This document shows, one piece after another, positions 8,719 to 17,793 of a DNA stretch of 64,000 nucleotides; position 1 is the stretch's first letter; the number at the start of each line of letters is the position of its first letter. The DNA lies in contig NZ_CP093280.1 of assembly GCF_026651855.1 (NCBI RefSeq), positions 3,822,001 to 3,886,000 on the forward strand, in the 5' to 3' direction. A program made the position numbers and the translations under genes. This DNA comes from Pseudomonas silvicola. GTDB lineage: Bacteria > Pseudomonadota > Gammaproteobacteria > Pseudomonadales > Pseudomonadaceae. The notes under the pieces were generated by a model. The model did not search any database, was not told the DNA's origin, and saw only the letters and a list, made by a program, of their open reading frames with translations.

Positions 8719-11418
8719 ATGGCGTCAACCACCCCAGGCATCCCGATCTTCTTCGACCACAGCCGCCACCGTCTGGACATCACTGGCCTCCAGGCCCCTG
8801 TGAGTGTCCTGGCCTTCGAAGGCGAAGAACGCCTGAGCCAGTGCTTCACCTACCGCATCGAATTCACCAGCCCCGAACAGGATATCGACGTGGGCACCCT
8901 GTTCGGCCGCAAGGCGCGCTTTCATCTCTACCCCGTGCCGCAGAAGCCGCTTTACCGCGGCCAGGTCATCCCCGAGCCCCAGCCGCTGCGCACTTTCCAC
9001 GGCGTGCTCACCCAGTTCCGCCGCCTGTCCGGCTCGCGCGACGAAGCCCGCTACGAAGTCACCCTGCAGCCGCGCCTGGCCCTGGCGGGCCGCGGCAAGC
9101 AGTGCCGCATCTACCAGCACCTGTCGGTGCCGGAAATCGTCAAGCGCATCCTGAAGACCCGCCATGACTTCGAGGACTACGAGTTCCATTTCCGCCTGGT
9201 ACGCACCTACCCCCAGCGCGAACAGGTCATGCAGTACGACGAAAGTGACCTGGCCTTCATCGAGCGCCTGCTGGCCGAGGTCGGCATCTGGTACTGCTTC
9301 GTCAACCACGAAAAGGCCCCCCTGACCGTGGTGGAGTTCCACGATCACGTGGTCGGCTACGCATTCGACGTCGCGCTGCCGTACTACCCGCAGGCGGGGT
9401 TGGCCAAGGACGGCGAGGACAGCGTGTGGAACCTGCAGACCCACCACCAGGTGGTCGAGCAGCACGTCAACGTGCGCACCTACCGCTACCGAGACGCCAA
9501 GGCCTGGCTCGACACCGAGATGGACCAGACCCGCGGCGCCACCACTACCTACGGCGAGGCCTACCACTTCGGCGACGGCTACGCCGCCCTGGGTGACCGC
9601 CACGCCTACCGCGACGACCTGGCGCCGGAAACCGGCGTCTTCTACGCGCGCATCCGCCACGAACGCTACCTCAACGACCAGTTGCGCCTGAGCGGCACCA
9701 CCAGCAGCCCGACCCTGGCGCCACGTCAGGTGGTGACCATCAGCGGCGGCGCGCCCAAGGCCTTCGCGCCGCGCGTGGTCATCACCCAACTGAGCACCTG
9801 CGCCGCCCGCGACCGCAGCTTCATCGCCCGCTTCAGCGGCATCCCGTTCAACGACGACGTGTGCTTTCGCCCGCCGCACCTGGCCAAGCCGATCATGGCC
9901 GGCACCGTGCCGGCGCGCATCACCAGCCACACCGTCAACGACCCCTACAGCCACATCGACCTGGAAGGCCGCTACCGCGTCAGCTTCCTGTTCGACCGCG
10001 ACACCTGGCAAGCCGGCCGTGAAAGCCTGTGGCTGCGCCTGGCCCGCCCCTACGCCGGCACCACCCACGGCCTGCACCTGCCCTTGCTGGCGGGCACCGA
10101 AGTGGCGGTGGCGTTCGAACAGGGCGACCCCGATCGGCCCTACATCGCCCACGCCCTGCACGACAACCTGCGCCCCGACCCGGTGACGTTGCGCAACTAC
10201 AAACGCAACGTACTGCGCACGCCGGCCAACAACAAATTGCGCATGGACGACACGCGCGGCGAAGAGCACGTCAAGCTCAGCACCGATTTTGGCGGCAAGA
10301 GCCAGTTGAACCTGGGGCACCTGGTGGATGCGCAGAAGCGCAAGCGGGGGGAGGGGTTCGAATTGCGCACGGATCATTGGGGGGCGATTCGGGCGGGGAA
10401 GGGGGTGTTCATCAGTGCGGATGCGCAGCCAAAAGCCCAAGGCCTGGTGCAGGAGATGGACACGGCGGTGGGCCGTCTGAAACAGGCGGGGGAGCAGATT
10501 CATGGCCTGTCTGACGATGCCAAGGCCGCCGGCGGCGACCCCGCCGAAGTGCACGAGCAGATGAAGTTGCTGCGCGAGGAAATCGAACAGCTGCGCGGCG
10601 CCGTCGCGCTGCTCAGCGCCCCCCAGGGCATCGCCTTGACCAGCGGCACGCACCTGCAACTGGCCGCCGCGCGGAACCTGATGTTCAACGCCGGTGGCCA
10701 GGCGGACATCAGCGTGGTCAAGCGTTTGTTCATGGGCGTTGGGCAGGGGTTGAGTGTGTTCGTGCGCAAGCTGGGCATCAAACTCCTTGCCAACCAGGGC
10801 GCGGTCAGCATTCAAGCGCAGAACGACAAGCTGGAACTGATGGCCCGTCACGGGCTGGACATCACCAGCACCGAAGACGAAATCCACATCACCGCCAAAA
10901 AGAAAATCACCCTCAATGGCGGAGGCAGTTACATCACCCTGGACCCCCACCGAATCGAGTCGGGGACTGCAGGCGAATACTTCGTCAAATCTGCGTATTT
11001 CGATTACAGCGGCCCGGCGAGCCTGACGGCGGCGCATCCGGAGTACCCGGCGGGGCTATCCAAGCAAAGGCTGAGCATCAAGGTTCCGCAGGCTCCCAAT
11101 GCTGCAGGGCGAGCTTGTGCAGGTATGCCATTCAAACTCTACGCCGATGGCCTGCTGCTTCGCGAAGGCGTGCTCGATAAAACCGGTGTGGTACCCATCG
11201 ATCACCAGGTGATAACGCGCAGCTACCGCCTGGTTTTCGCCAACGGCAGTGACTACCAGATTCCGATACCTATCGACTACCGCAACGTTGATCAGGCGCA
11301 ACTGGCCAATAGCGGTGTGCACAACCATCCCTCGAACGAGACGTCGCATACCGACCATCGCCTGTTATACGCCGACACCCTCAACGTCTCACGGCCCGAC
11401 GCAGGAAACCCGCAATGA
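8719..11418 (+). CDS. vgrG: Type VI secretion spike protein VgrG with C-terminal TTR-like extension
   Basis: Needle-tip protein of a type VI secretion system, 899 aa. The gp27-like N-terminal region occupies about residues 15-360 (AFEGEERLSQCFTYRIEF near the start). The gp5-type OB-fold lies about 395-480 (GRYRVSFLFDRDTW, then LWLRLARPYAGTTHG). A coiled-coil-like insert lies about 575-640, followed by the DUF2345 beta-helix (ITLNGGGSYITLDPHRIESG near 730-750). A final beta-sandwich-like segment (about 783-855: GMPFKLYADGLLLREGVLDKTG) resembles the transthyretin-like effector-binding domain of other VgrGs. It overlaps the phospholipase gene by ATGA, so the TTR segment probably loads that toxin. 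No structural T6SS genes are nearby, making this an orphan cargo locus. Confidence 0.95.
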   Translation: MASTTPGIPIFFDHSRHRLDITGLQAPVSVLAFEGEERLSQCFTYRIEFTSPEQDIDVGTLFGRKARFHLYPVPQKPLYRGQVIPEPQPLRTFHGVLTQFRRLSGSRDEARYEVTLQPRLALAGRGKQCRIYQHLSVPEIVKRILKTRHDFEDYEFHFRLVRTYPQREQVMQYDESDLAFIERLLAEVGIWYCFVNHEKAPLTVVEFHDHVVGYAFDVALPYYPQAGLAKDGEDSVWNLQTHHQVVEQHVNVRTYRYRDAKAWLDTEMDQTRGATTTYGEAYHFGDGYAALGDRHAYRDDLAPETGVFYARIRHERYLNDQLRLSGTTSSPTLAPRQVVTISGGAPKAFAPRVVITQLSTCAARDRSFIARFSGIPFNDDVCFRPPHLAKPIMAGTVPARITSHTVNDPYSHIDLEGRYRVSFLFDRDTWQAGRESLWLRLARPYAGTTHGLHLPLLAGTEVAVAFEQGDPDRPYIAHALHDNLRPDPVTLRNYKRNVLRTPANNKLRMDDTRGEEHVKLSTDFGGKSQLNLGHLVDAQKRKRGEGFELRTDHWGAIRAGKGVFISADAQPKAQGLVQEMDTAVGRLKQAGEQIHGLSDDAKAAGGDPAEVHEQMKLLREEIEQLRGAVALLSAPQGIALTSGTHLQLAAARNLMFNAGGQADISVVKRLFMGVGQGLSVFVRKLGIKLLANQGAVSIQAQNDKLELMARHGLDITSTEDEIHITAKKKITLNGGGSYITLDPHRIESGTAGEYFVKSAYFDYSGPASLTAAHPEYPAGLSKQRLSIKVPQAPNAAGRACAGMPFKLYADGLLLREGVLDKTGVVPIDHQVITRSYRLVFANGSDYQIPIPIDYRNVDQAQLANSGVHNHPSNETSHTDHRLLYADTLNVSRPDAGNPQ

Positions 11419-13226
11419 ACAACCCCGACATCGTTGTACCGGTGTGTTTCGCCCATACCGACACAGCCACCTGCACGCTACCCTGGTACGTTCACACTAG
11501 CCAATACGACCCAGCCATGGCCACCTACGAGCCACTGGTCAATGGCGAGGAGACATTCAGAGCCGTGCACTTGGCCATTGCGGCGGCCGTGAAGAGCGTG
11601 GATATCATCTGCTGGGGGTTTCAGCCGTCGATGTTTTTCATCCGTGACGGGAGGGCACCGAGCATTGGTGAACTGCTCAAGATCAAGGCGAGGGAAGGCG
11701 TGAGTGTGCGCATCCTGACCTGGGAGATGCCGCTTAACCTTGCCGGCGCGGGTGGCGAGGCGAATCTGCCGGGCAAGGGCTCGGTCCGTATTGGAGGGCG
11801 CGCCTTGCAGAGCTCCACGCCCGAGCAGTATGCCCAGGACCGCGAATGGTTCAAAGCCTTTGCCGTGGCCGACAACAAGGCCATCGACAAGGTGAAGAAA
11901 GGCGTCCCGGTCCTGGTCAGCCGCGGCTTCAGCTGGGAGGAGCGGCGAAAGATTGGCGCCGACGTCAAGCGCAGCGCCCTGGACACGGATATCAGCTCAA
12001 GCACCCGCTACGCCCATATGGCCGCCCCGAGCCACCATCAAAAGAGCGTGATCGTTGACTATGAGGCACCAGAGGTGGCGGTGGGGTTCGTCATGGGCCA
12101 TAACATGCTCGACGAATACTGGGATACCGATGCCCACTCGGCGCGCAATCGCACGCCCCAGACCTTGCCTGCGCCAGACCGTGGGCCACGGGGCAAAACC
12201 CCGCGCCAGGATATTTCCAGCCGCGTGACCGGGCCGATTCTCGCCCACTTGCACCACAATTTCGCCACTGCCTGGCTCAAGGAAACCGGCGAGGATTTGT
12301 TCGCGACACGCCCGCCTATGCAAGCCAAGGCCGATTTGCGGTGCGCCCCGGGCGGCAGGCGGCAGTTGGCACAGCTGCTGCGCACCCAGCCACAGGAGGG
12401 CAGGAAGGAAATCCAGGAGGTTTACCTCAAGGCCGCCAACAACGCGACCCAATTCATCTACCTGGAAAACCAGTACTTTCGCTGGCCGCCGCTGGCCGAG
12501 CTGATCAAGAAAGTTGCCAGCACCCAGGCCCAATGGGGGCGCGACCCGGGCCAGCATGGTTCCTTGCACCTGTTCGTGGTCACCAACGCCACCGCAGATG
12601 GTATCGGCCCTGGTGCTGTGAACACCCAGCGCATGCTGGAAAGCCTGGGCCGCGCTGAAACTATTCCCGAGGTGACCAAGCTGCGGCGCATTCAAGCCGT
12701 GAAACGCGACGCACCGCCCAAGCCGAGGCCGGAACCGCGGGACATGCTCGGGCAGATGGAACTGAGTCGGTGGCAGGCCTCGATGGATGAAAAAATAAAA
12801 GCCATCGAAGATGAAGCACTAAAAATGGAAGATATCCCGAACCTTAAAGTACACGTGTGTTCATTGGTCGCCCCTGACTCCCCGGCGGGCCAGGACTGGG
12901 TGCCGGTGTATATCCATTCCAAGCTGATGATCGTCGATGACGTGTTTACCACCCATGGCTCCGCGAATATCAACACCCGCAGCATGCAGGTGGATAGCGA
13001 ACTGAATATTGCCCATGAATGGGCGAGCGTGACCGAGGCGCTGAGGCGGCGGTTGTGGGGGCTGCATACGGGGTGGCGGGGGGCGCAGGATGATGCGGGC
13101 GAGGCGTTTGACGCTTGGCAGGAAATTATCAGTAAAAATAAGGATTTCAAATCCGAAGGGCTGGCTCCTCTCGCATCACTCGTTGAGTTTTACTACAACG
13201 AAAAAACCCTAAAGGATCTCGATTGA
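11415..13226 (+). CDS. Tle5-type phospholipase D effector
   Basis: Predicted T6SS antibacterial or trans-kingdom lipase, 603 aa. It carries both PLD catalytic HxKxxxxD motifs: HQKSVIVD with H208/K210/D215, and HSKLMIVD with H501/K503/D508. Each is followed by the usual Gly/Asn element (GFVMGHNMLDE; HGSANINTRSM). No signal peptide is visible, fitting delivery on VgrG. Coupled 4 bp to vgrG and 1 bp to the lipoprotein gene downstream. Two AT-rich patches (about 12785-12850 and 13120-13210) interrupt otherwise GC-rich coding sequence and suggest mosaic origin. It is shorter than P. aeruginosa PldA/PldB. Confidence 0.92.
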   Translation: MNNPDIVVPVCFAHTDTATCTLPWYVHTSQYDPAMATYEPLVNGEETFRAVHLAIAAAVKSVDIICWGFQPSMFFIRDGRAPSIGELLKIKAREGVSVRILTWEMPLNLAGAGGEANLPGKGSVRIGGRALQSSTPEQYAQDREWFKAFAVADNKAIDKVKKGVPVLVSRGFSWEERRKIGADVKRSALDTDISSSTRYAHMAAPSHHQKSVIVDYEAPEVAVGFVMGHNMLDEYWDTDAHSARNRTPQTLPAPDRGPRGKTPRQDISSRVTGPILAHLHHNFATAWLKETGEDLFATRPPMQAKADLRCAPGGRRQLAQLLRTQPQEGRKEIQEVYLKAANNATQFIYLENQYFRWPPLAELIKKVASTQAQWGRDPGQHGSLHLFVVTNATADGIGPGAVNTQRMLESLGRAETIPEVTKLRRIQAVKRDAPPKPRPEPRDMLGQMELSRWQASMDEKIKAIEDEALKMEDIPNLKVHVCSLVAPDSPAGQDWVPVYIHSKLMIVDDVFTTHGSANINTRSMQVDSELNIAHEWASVTEALRRRLWGLHTGWRGAQDDAGEAFDAWQEIISKNKDFKSEGLAPLASLVEFYYNEKTLKDLD

Positions 13227-14494
13227 TGAGGCTGGTTTTACTGACGCTAAGCCTATTGTCGGCTGCCTGTACAAATGACTTGAAAGATAGTGAGAGTTTT
13301 TTTATGAATCCCTCTGATAGCTTCATGCTGAACCTAGCCTTTAGCTGTGCGCACGAAGTTATTCCGGCGCCCTCCACTGAAGCTGAAATTGTTTTTAAGT
13401 ACGCACGCTGGTTGCAGAAGGGTAATCAGCTTAAGCAGGATAGGGTGATTGATGCGGACATTGAACGGCTCTACAGGGTAGCCGCCGAGAATGGGCATTT
13501 CAAAGCCAACATCAATTTGCAGAATGGCTCATTGCGTAGCCGCTTCAACCTCAATGGTTCGGAGCACTTACGGCTAAGCAATCAACTGATTGAGGCGGGA
13601 GTTGCGACAGGTTACTACTTTGTTAGTAGTTTTCTTCGGGACGGAACCGCTGGTTTAAAGCAGGATCAGGAATTAGCCTTACGTTACCTTCGTAAAGCGG
13701 CAGATGAAGGCAGCGCATTGGCTCAGGTCTACGTCGCCGATAAGCTAGCACCCAAAAATATCGCACCCGAGATTTCTCGACAGATGCGCCGCTGTGCGGC
13801 GGAGCAGGGCAATGGCAAGGCGGCCACGGCACTTGGAGTCAATATGTCGACTCTCGGGCGGCATCAAGAGGCCATTGAAGCATATCAATTAGGCGTGAAA
13901 GCGGGAGATAGTTCTTCAGCCTCCTTCCTCGCGAACGGCTTTCGTGGGCCCGCGCCAGACGACCGACTTTATTATCTTGGCCAGCATCAGGATTTGGAGC
14001 GTGCCGCACGATATGCAAAGATTCGGCAGATTCTTAGCGGATACTCATACGCCAACCCTGTGGTCCCCGAAATAAACGATATTGTCCCGCTACCTCCTGC
14101 TGAACTACCCGAGTGGGACGGCAAGCTCCAATGGCTGGAAGCCCGCCTTGCCAACATTCCCCCCGAAAAGCCTGGCGAGGCCCTGATCACCCAGCTGGCC
14201 AACGCCAAGAAGCTAGATCCAGCCACTGGTAAGCCTTTACCCGGTTCACCCGCCTTCAGCCAAGCCAACTTCCCTGTGCGAATCCGCTACACGGGTGAAG
14301 CCTGCCCACAAAGCGGATATTGGAAAGTCATCTGGCCTCCGGTGCGCGCAGTGCAAAAGGTTGTGATTCAACACTTTGAGCAAGGGGACATATTCCCGTT
14401 GCAAGCGGTGGAGCGATACCACATACGCCCCTGGCCGCTATTCGACAAAACATCACGCCGAGATGAAGTGGTTAAGTGGGGGCTATTGGGATGA
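13226..14494 (+). CDS. Sel1-repeat lipoprotein, probable immunity protein to the PLD effector
   Basis: The ATG at 13226 is chosen (TGATG overlap with the effector stop) over a TTG one codon earlier. A short lipoprotein signal ends LLSAAC, so the mature protein should be anchored at Cys15 and face the periplasm, where Tle5 lipases act. Sel1/TPR-like helical repeats cover about residues 55-230 (LALRYLRKAADEGSALAQVY). A C-terminal region (about 255-420) resembles the DUF6396-type domain found in PldA immunity proteins. Base composition is clearly lower in GC than in neighbours, as expected for a transferred toxin-immunity pair. The immunity role is inferred from order, localisation and family. 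Confidence 0.8.
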   Translation: MRLVLLTLSLLSAACTNDLKDSESFFMNPSDSFMLNLAFSCAHEVIPAPSTEAEIVFKYARWLQKGNQLKQDRVIDADIERLYRVAAENGHFKANINLQNGSLRSRFNLNGSEHLRLSNQLIEAGVATGYYFVSSFLRDGTAGLKQDQELALRYLRKAADEGSALAQVYVADKLAPKNIAPEISRQMRRCAAEQGNGKAATALGVNMSTLGRHQEAIEAYQLGVKAGDSSSASFLANGFRGPAPDDRLYYLGQHQDLERAARYAKIRQILSGYSYANPVVPEINDIVPLPPAELPEWDGKLQWLEARLANIPPEKPGEALITQLANAKKLDPATGKPLPGSPAFSQANFPVRIRYTGEACPQSGYWKVIWPPVRAVQKVVIQHFEQGDIFPLQAVERYHIRPWPLFDKTSRRDEVVKWGLLG

Positions 14495-14549
14495 GTGCAT
14501 TGTGCATCGGTTTCCTCTTGCACGCCGGCTTGGACAAATGGAGTCGTTC

Positions 14550-14813
14550 ATGAAAGGCATCATTCGCGTCGGCGATAAAACCACCAGCGGTGGCGAGGTG
14601 CGGGCTGGTTCATTGACCCGGATGTTTGGCGGCCTCGGTGTCGCCCGCCAGGGCGATCCGGTGGACTGCCCCACGGCTGGGCACGGTCGTACCTTCATCG
14701 CTGAAGGCCATCCGGCGTTCCGCGAAAACGGCGTGCCCATTGCCTTCCACGGCCATGCCTGTGGCTGCGGCTGCACCTTGATTTCGTCTTTGCCACACGC
14801 AGGCGCGCGCTGA
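14550..14813 (+). CDS. PAAR-domain T6SS spike-tip protein
   Basis: Small protein of 87 aa that caps the VgrG trimer. The start at 14550 (MKGIIRVGDKTTSGG) has GGAG about 7 bases upstream; the open frame continues upstream only as a shadow of the immunity gene. Characteristic elements are MKGIIRVGDKTTSGGEV, the central GVARQGDPVDCPTAGHG with a probable zinc Cys/His, and HGHACGCGCTLISSLP at the end. No toxin extension follows. It lies 55 bp after the immunity gene, completing a VgrG-effector-immunity-PAAR set. Confidence 0.92.
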   Translation: MKGIIRVGDKTTSGGEVRAGSLTRMFGGLGVARQGDPVDCPTAGHGRTFIAEGHPAFRENGVPIAFHGHACGCGCTLISSLPHAGAR

Positions 14814-14815
14814 CC

Positions 14816-15152
14816 ATGGCGGTCAGATTCGACCACCCCGTGCCTGTGGCACCGCAGCCTCCGGTACCTCGATCAGATGGTGGTCGGGAGGTAGGAATAC
14901 AGGATGCACGTCCAACGCTCAGGCGTTTCAGGCGTTTCAGGTGGTGCTCGGGTGATGGCTGGGCTGTCGCTGTGTGGCGGTAGTGTGCACAGTCAGCGCT
15001 GCGACGATGATCTGCTGACCTGGCACCTGCGCACCGAACTGGGCCAGGGCCCGCTGGCGTTGTTGAGCCTGCGGGGCTTCACGCTACCATCGCGGGTATT
15101 CCTGGCCGAAGATGAAGGGGCCGATGCCTACGCGCTGACGGCGGCGCCTTAA
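14816..15152 (+). pseudogene. Degenerate coding remnant downstream of PAAR
   Basis: Two short overlapping frames look like pieces of one broken gene. ATG at 14816 opens 55 codons (MAVRFDHPVPV...) and stops at 14983. Another frame, open from 14895 to 15152, ends in a protein-like stretch (WHLRTELGQGPLALLSLRG, then LPSRVFLAEDEGADAYALT). A 9-bp tandem duplication (CAGGCGTTT twice, 14930-14947) lies where the frames overlap. Position after PAAR suggests a decayed second cargo gene. No family is recognised, and it could also be two unrelated small ORFs. Confidence 0.35.
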
Positions 15153-15805
15153 CGGACGACATCCTTGAGCGCGGTGTCCCAGCCATCCACGTTCAACACG
15201 CCCAGCGCCTGCGCCTTGTCCCGGTGGTTGACGCGCACGAAGAAGGCCGTGCCATATTCACTGGCATCGGCATGCTCGTAGTCCAACTGGGCTTCGAGCT
15301 TGCTGATGCAGTCGCTGTGGGTGATCAGGATCAGGTTGCGGTGCGCCTGCTTGTGCGCCAGGGCATCCTGCAGCAGCGTGGCCTTGCTGCACACGCGCAG
15401 CCATTCCTGCGCCTGGTTGGCGTCGCCGAACATGTAGTGGCCAGTCTGGGCCGTGCGCGTGGTGGGGCTGCTGATCACGTCGGTGTTGGTCATCCCCAGG
15501 GTGCGGAAGCCGTCGCCGACACGGTCGGCGGCCTGGCTGCCATCGTGGGTGATGCCATCGGCCACGCTCAGGCATTTGCCATCCGAGCGGTCACAGCGTT
15601 CCGCATGGCGGATCAGCACGATCACGTCCCCCGCAGCCCAATGTTCGCGCACATGGGCATTGGCCATGTTGCCCGCTTTGCCCAGGTCCAGCGGCGAGCG
15701 CGGCCAGGCCACGAAGCCCGCGATCAACGCCGGCACCACCAGTACGGCACTGCCGAACACTACCTTGCGCAGCAGGCTATGAGGCGGGCGTGGCGATGGT
15801 GTCAT
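15149..15805 (-). CDS. Histidine phosphatase family protein (Ais/PmrG-like), envelope-located
   Basis: Phosphatase of 218 aa with one N-terminal membrane anchor or signal (residues ~13-33) and the RHAERCDRSD motif (nucleophilic His in the RHG-type motif), SSPTTRTAQTG and the second catalytic region LILITHSDCISKL. It belongs with periplasmic Ais/PmrG-type phosphatases that remove phosphate from LPS core heptose in arn-regulated loci; the substrate here is inferred. It is divergent from the response-regulator gene and has a paralogue at 29937-30608 on the other side of the arn island. Confidence 0.82.
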   Translation of the reverse strand: MTPSPRPPHSLLRKVVFGSAVLVVPALIAGFVAWPRSPLDLGKAGNMANAHVREHWAAGDVIVLIRHAERCDRSDGKCLSVADGITHDGSQAADRVGDGFRTLGMTNTDVISSPTTRTAQTGHYMFGDANQAQEWLRVCSKATLLQDALAHKQAHRNLILITHSDCISKLEAQLDYEHADASEYGTAFFVRVNHRDKAQALGVLNVDGWDTALKDVVR

Positions 15806-16059
15806 GGGATGTATCCGTGCAAGGGGGCGGGTACCTTGGACACTATGGAGCAGAACGTGGGGCGCAGGTGAAAACCCTGTGAAAAATTCGAAAATTCATC
15901 CGGCCCGCTACATTTGTCATGGGGTGCCCGAGAAGCCATGTAACATGATTTTGACGAGCACAATGCTATTACGCCTCCTGAATTCAGCGCAGCGTCACCG
16001 TGGCGAAGCCAAACGTCGCGGCATGCGCACGGAAAGTACAAGAAAGTGGTGGGGGACCT
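15806..16059. promoter_or_regulatory. Divergent control region between phosphatase and response regulator
   Basis: 254 bp without a credible gene; the AT-richer stretch around 15870-15970 is the likely promoter zone for both genes. It contains GTGAAAACCCTGTGAAAAA at 15859-15877, and a related TGTGAAAATTT lies upstream of the second phosphatase at 30679-30689. These could be shared regulator sites. No -35/-10 pair is convincing. GGGGGA (16051-16056) is the ribosome-binding site of the response regulator. Confidence 0.4.
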
Positions 16060-16752
16060 ATGCAAATTCTGGTGGTTGAGGACAACCGAGACATTCTCGA
16101 CAACGTGACGGAGTACCTGCAATTGCGCGGCTGCGAAGTGACACGCGCGGAGGATGGGTTGAGCGGACTGCACCTGGCGGCCACGCGCTCGTTCGACATG
16201 GTGATCCTGGACGTGATGCTACCGGGCATGACCGGAACCCAGGTGTGCCAGCGCCTGCGCGAAAGCGCGCGCGCTGATACCCCGGTAATCATGCTCACCG
16301 CCCGCGATGCCGTGAGCGACCGCCTGGACGGCTTCAAGGCCGGAGCAGACGACTACCTGATCAAGCCATTCGCGCTGTCGGAACTGATGGCTCGCATCGA
16401 AGCGCTGGTCTGGCGGTTCAAGCGCAAGAGTTCGCGGGTGCTCAAGGTTCACGACCTGTCCTACGACCTGGACACCCTGCAGATCACCCGTGGTGACATT
16501 TCCCTGCGCCTGAACCCCACCAACCTGAAGATGCTGGAGCTGCTGATGCGCAAAAGCCCGGCGGTTGTCACCCGGCGCGAGCTGGAAGAAAACGTCTGGG
16601 GCGAGTACACCCCCAACAGCGACAGCCTGCGCAGTAACCTGCATTTATTGCGGCGCATGGTCGATAAACCGTTCGATGTGCCGTTGATTCACACCATTCA
16701 CGGTATTGGCTACCAGTTGGTGTACAAGAGCGGCGAATCTGCCGGAAGCTGA
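16060..16752 (+). CDS. OmpR/ColR-like response regulator
   Basis: Two-component transcription factor of 230 aa. The receiver domain has acidic E7/D8, phosphoacceptor D51 (VILDVMLPG) and K102 (LIKPFALSEL). The winged-helix domain (about 140-222) has RRELEENVWG and a closing IHTIHGIGYQLVYK hairpin. The start at 16060 is set by GGGGGA just upstream. Overall wording is close to ColR of pseudomonads. No kinase is adjacent; the likely partner is at 28639 beyond the arn operon. The last 81 codons are duplicated at 17841-18087 by the 1335-bp tandem duplication. Confidence 0.9.
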   Translation: MQILVVEDNRDILDNVTEYLQLRGCEVTRAEDGLSGLHLAATRSFDMVILDVMLPGMTGTQVCQRLRESARADTPVIMLTARDAVSDRLDGFKAGADDYLIKPFALSELMARIEALVWRFKRKSSRVLKVHDLSYDLDTLQITRGDISLRLNPTNLKMLELLMRKSPAVVTRRELEENVWGEYTPNSDSLRSNLHLLRRMVDKPFDVPLIHTIHGIGYQLVYKSGESAGS

Positions 16753-16909
16753 ACGCCGGCTGGCCAGGCGTACGTTTTCAACGCAATTTTCATCATTGAT
16801 CGTGTCGTATGGACTATAAGTAGACATATTTTGCAACATTTAGGATGCCCCTTCACCGCAGGAAGCGGATGCATCACGTATGCGGTAATCGTCTGCGTAG
16901 GCCAATCAT

Positions 16910-17785
16910 ATGACTGAAGTTGTCAGCTTGCCCCTCACTGCCTGGTCAGGCGAAATCGAAGGAGGGCTGCGTGCTCGAGGTGTGGAGGCGCTGGAGGCTG
17001 GGGCCGTGCTGGCCTTCCCGGCCTTGTGTTTCCAGGTTCGCGACGATGAGCTCGACCTGCTGGCCCCCCAGGTAGGGGCTAAAAGCAAGAATATCAGCCT
17101 GTCGCCCGGTGGCGACGCGCTCAAGGGCGTGGAGGGCGATGAAGCCCGGGCGCGGCGGATCCAGCAGATGATCGGGCGCTTCGCCGACCAGGCCGAAGCA
17201 ATGGCCCGCAGCCTGCTGGCCCCTTATGCAGGCGCGCTGCAGCGTGCTCGCACCAGTTTCCGCCCGGAGGAAATCGCCGGCCGTCAGACTTCCTGGCGCA
17301 AGGACGACACGCGGTTGCACGTGGATAACTTTCCGTCGTCGCCCACCCGCGGCAAGCGTATCCTGCGGGTGTTCGCCAACATCAATCCGGCCGGCGAGCC
17401 TCGCCACTGGCGGTTGGGCGAGCCGTTCGAGCGTCTGGCCGAACGCTATGTACCTGCATTGCCCAGGCCGCTCTGGGGCTCGGCACAGGTACTCAACGCC
17501 TTGGGGATCACCAAGGCGCCACGCAGCGCTTACGACCATTACATGTTGCACCTGCACGACCGCATGAAGGCCGACCAGGGCTACCAGCGAACCGCGCCGC
17601 AGAGCACCTGGGAATTTGCGGCGGGATCGGCCTGGATGGTGTTTACCGATCAGGTATCCCACGCGGCGACACAGGGCAAATGCGCGCTGGAACAGACCTT
17701 CCTGTTACCGGTGCAAGCCATGCAGGATGGGGAGCGGGCGCCGTTGCGGGTGTTGGAGCGGTTGATGGCGCGCAAGCTGGCGTGA
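16910..17785 (+). CDS. kdoO: Kdo 3-hydroxylase, Fe(II)/2-oxoglutarate dioxygenase (copy 1)
   Basis: Predicted inner-membrane-associated oxygenase hydroxylating C3 of Kdo in Kdo2-lipid A, 291 aa. The iron-binding facial triad is H137-x-D139 (RLHVDNFPSSP) with distal H251 (VSHAATQGK), followed by the 2-oxoglutarate-contacting region ALEQTF. This matches the KdoO group of Burkholderia and Yersinia in motifs and length. It follows the response regulator by 157 bp, enough for its own promoter. The second copy differs at I84M and G162D only. A REP-like hairpin (17794-17819) follows. The envelope context (arn operon) supports an LPS role. Confidence 0.85.
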   Translation: MTEVVSLPLTAWSGEIEGGLRARGVEALEAGAVLAFPALCFQVRDDELDLLAPQVGAKSKNISLSPGGDALKGVEGDEARARRIQQMIGRFADQAEAMARSLLAPYAGALQRARTSFRPEEIAGRQTSWRKDDTRLHVDNFPSSPTRGKRILRVFANINPAGEPRHWRLGEPFERLAERYVPALPRPLWGSAQVLNALGITKAPRSAYDHYMLHLHDRMKADQGYQRTAPQSTWEFAAGSAWMVFTDQVSHAATQGKCALEQTFLLPVQAMQDGERAPLRVLERLMARKLA

Positions 17786-17793
17786 GGCCCGTG

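Noticed and set aside
8725..11037. 770-codon minus-strand ORF opposite vgrG
   Set aside because: Low-complexity Val/Gly/Asp/Gln content, the mirror of the vgrG codons; no domain visible.
15806..16059. Exact ColR-consensus site
   Set aside because: The GTGAAAA words are suggestive, but the flanking positions did not fit the consensus as I remember it, so I list them only as a shared motif.
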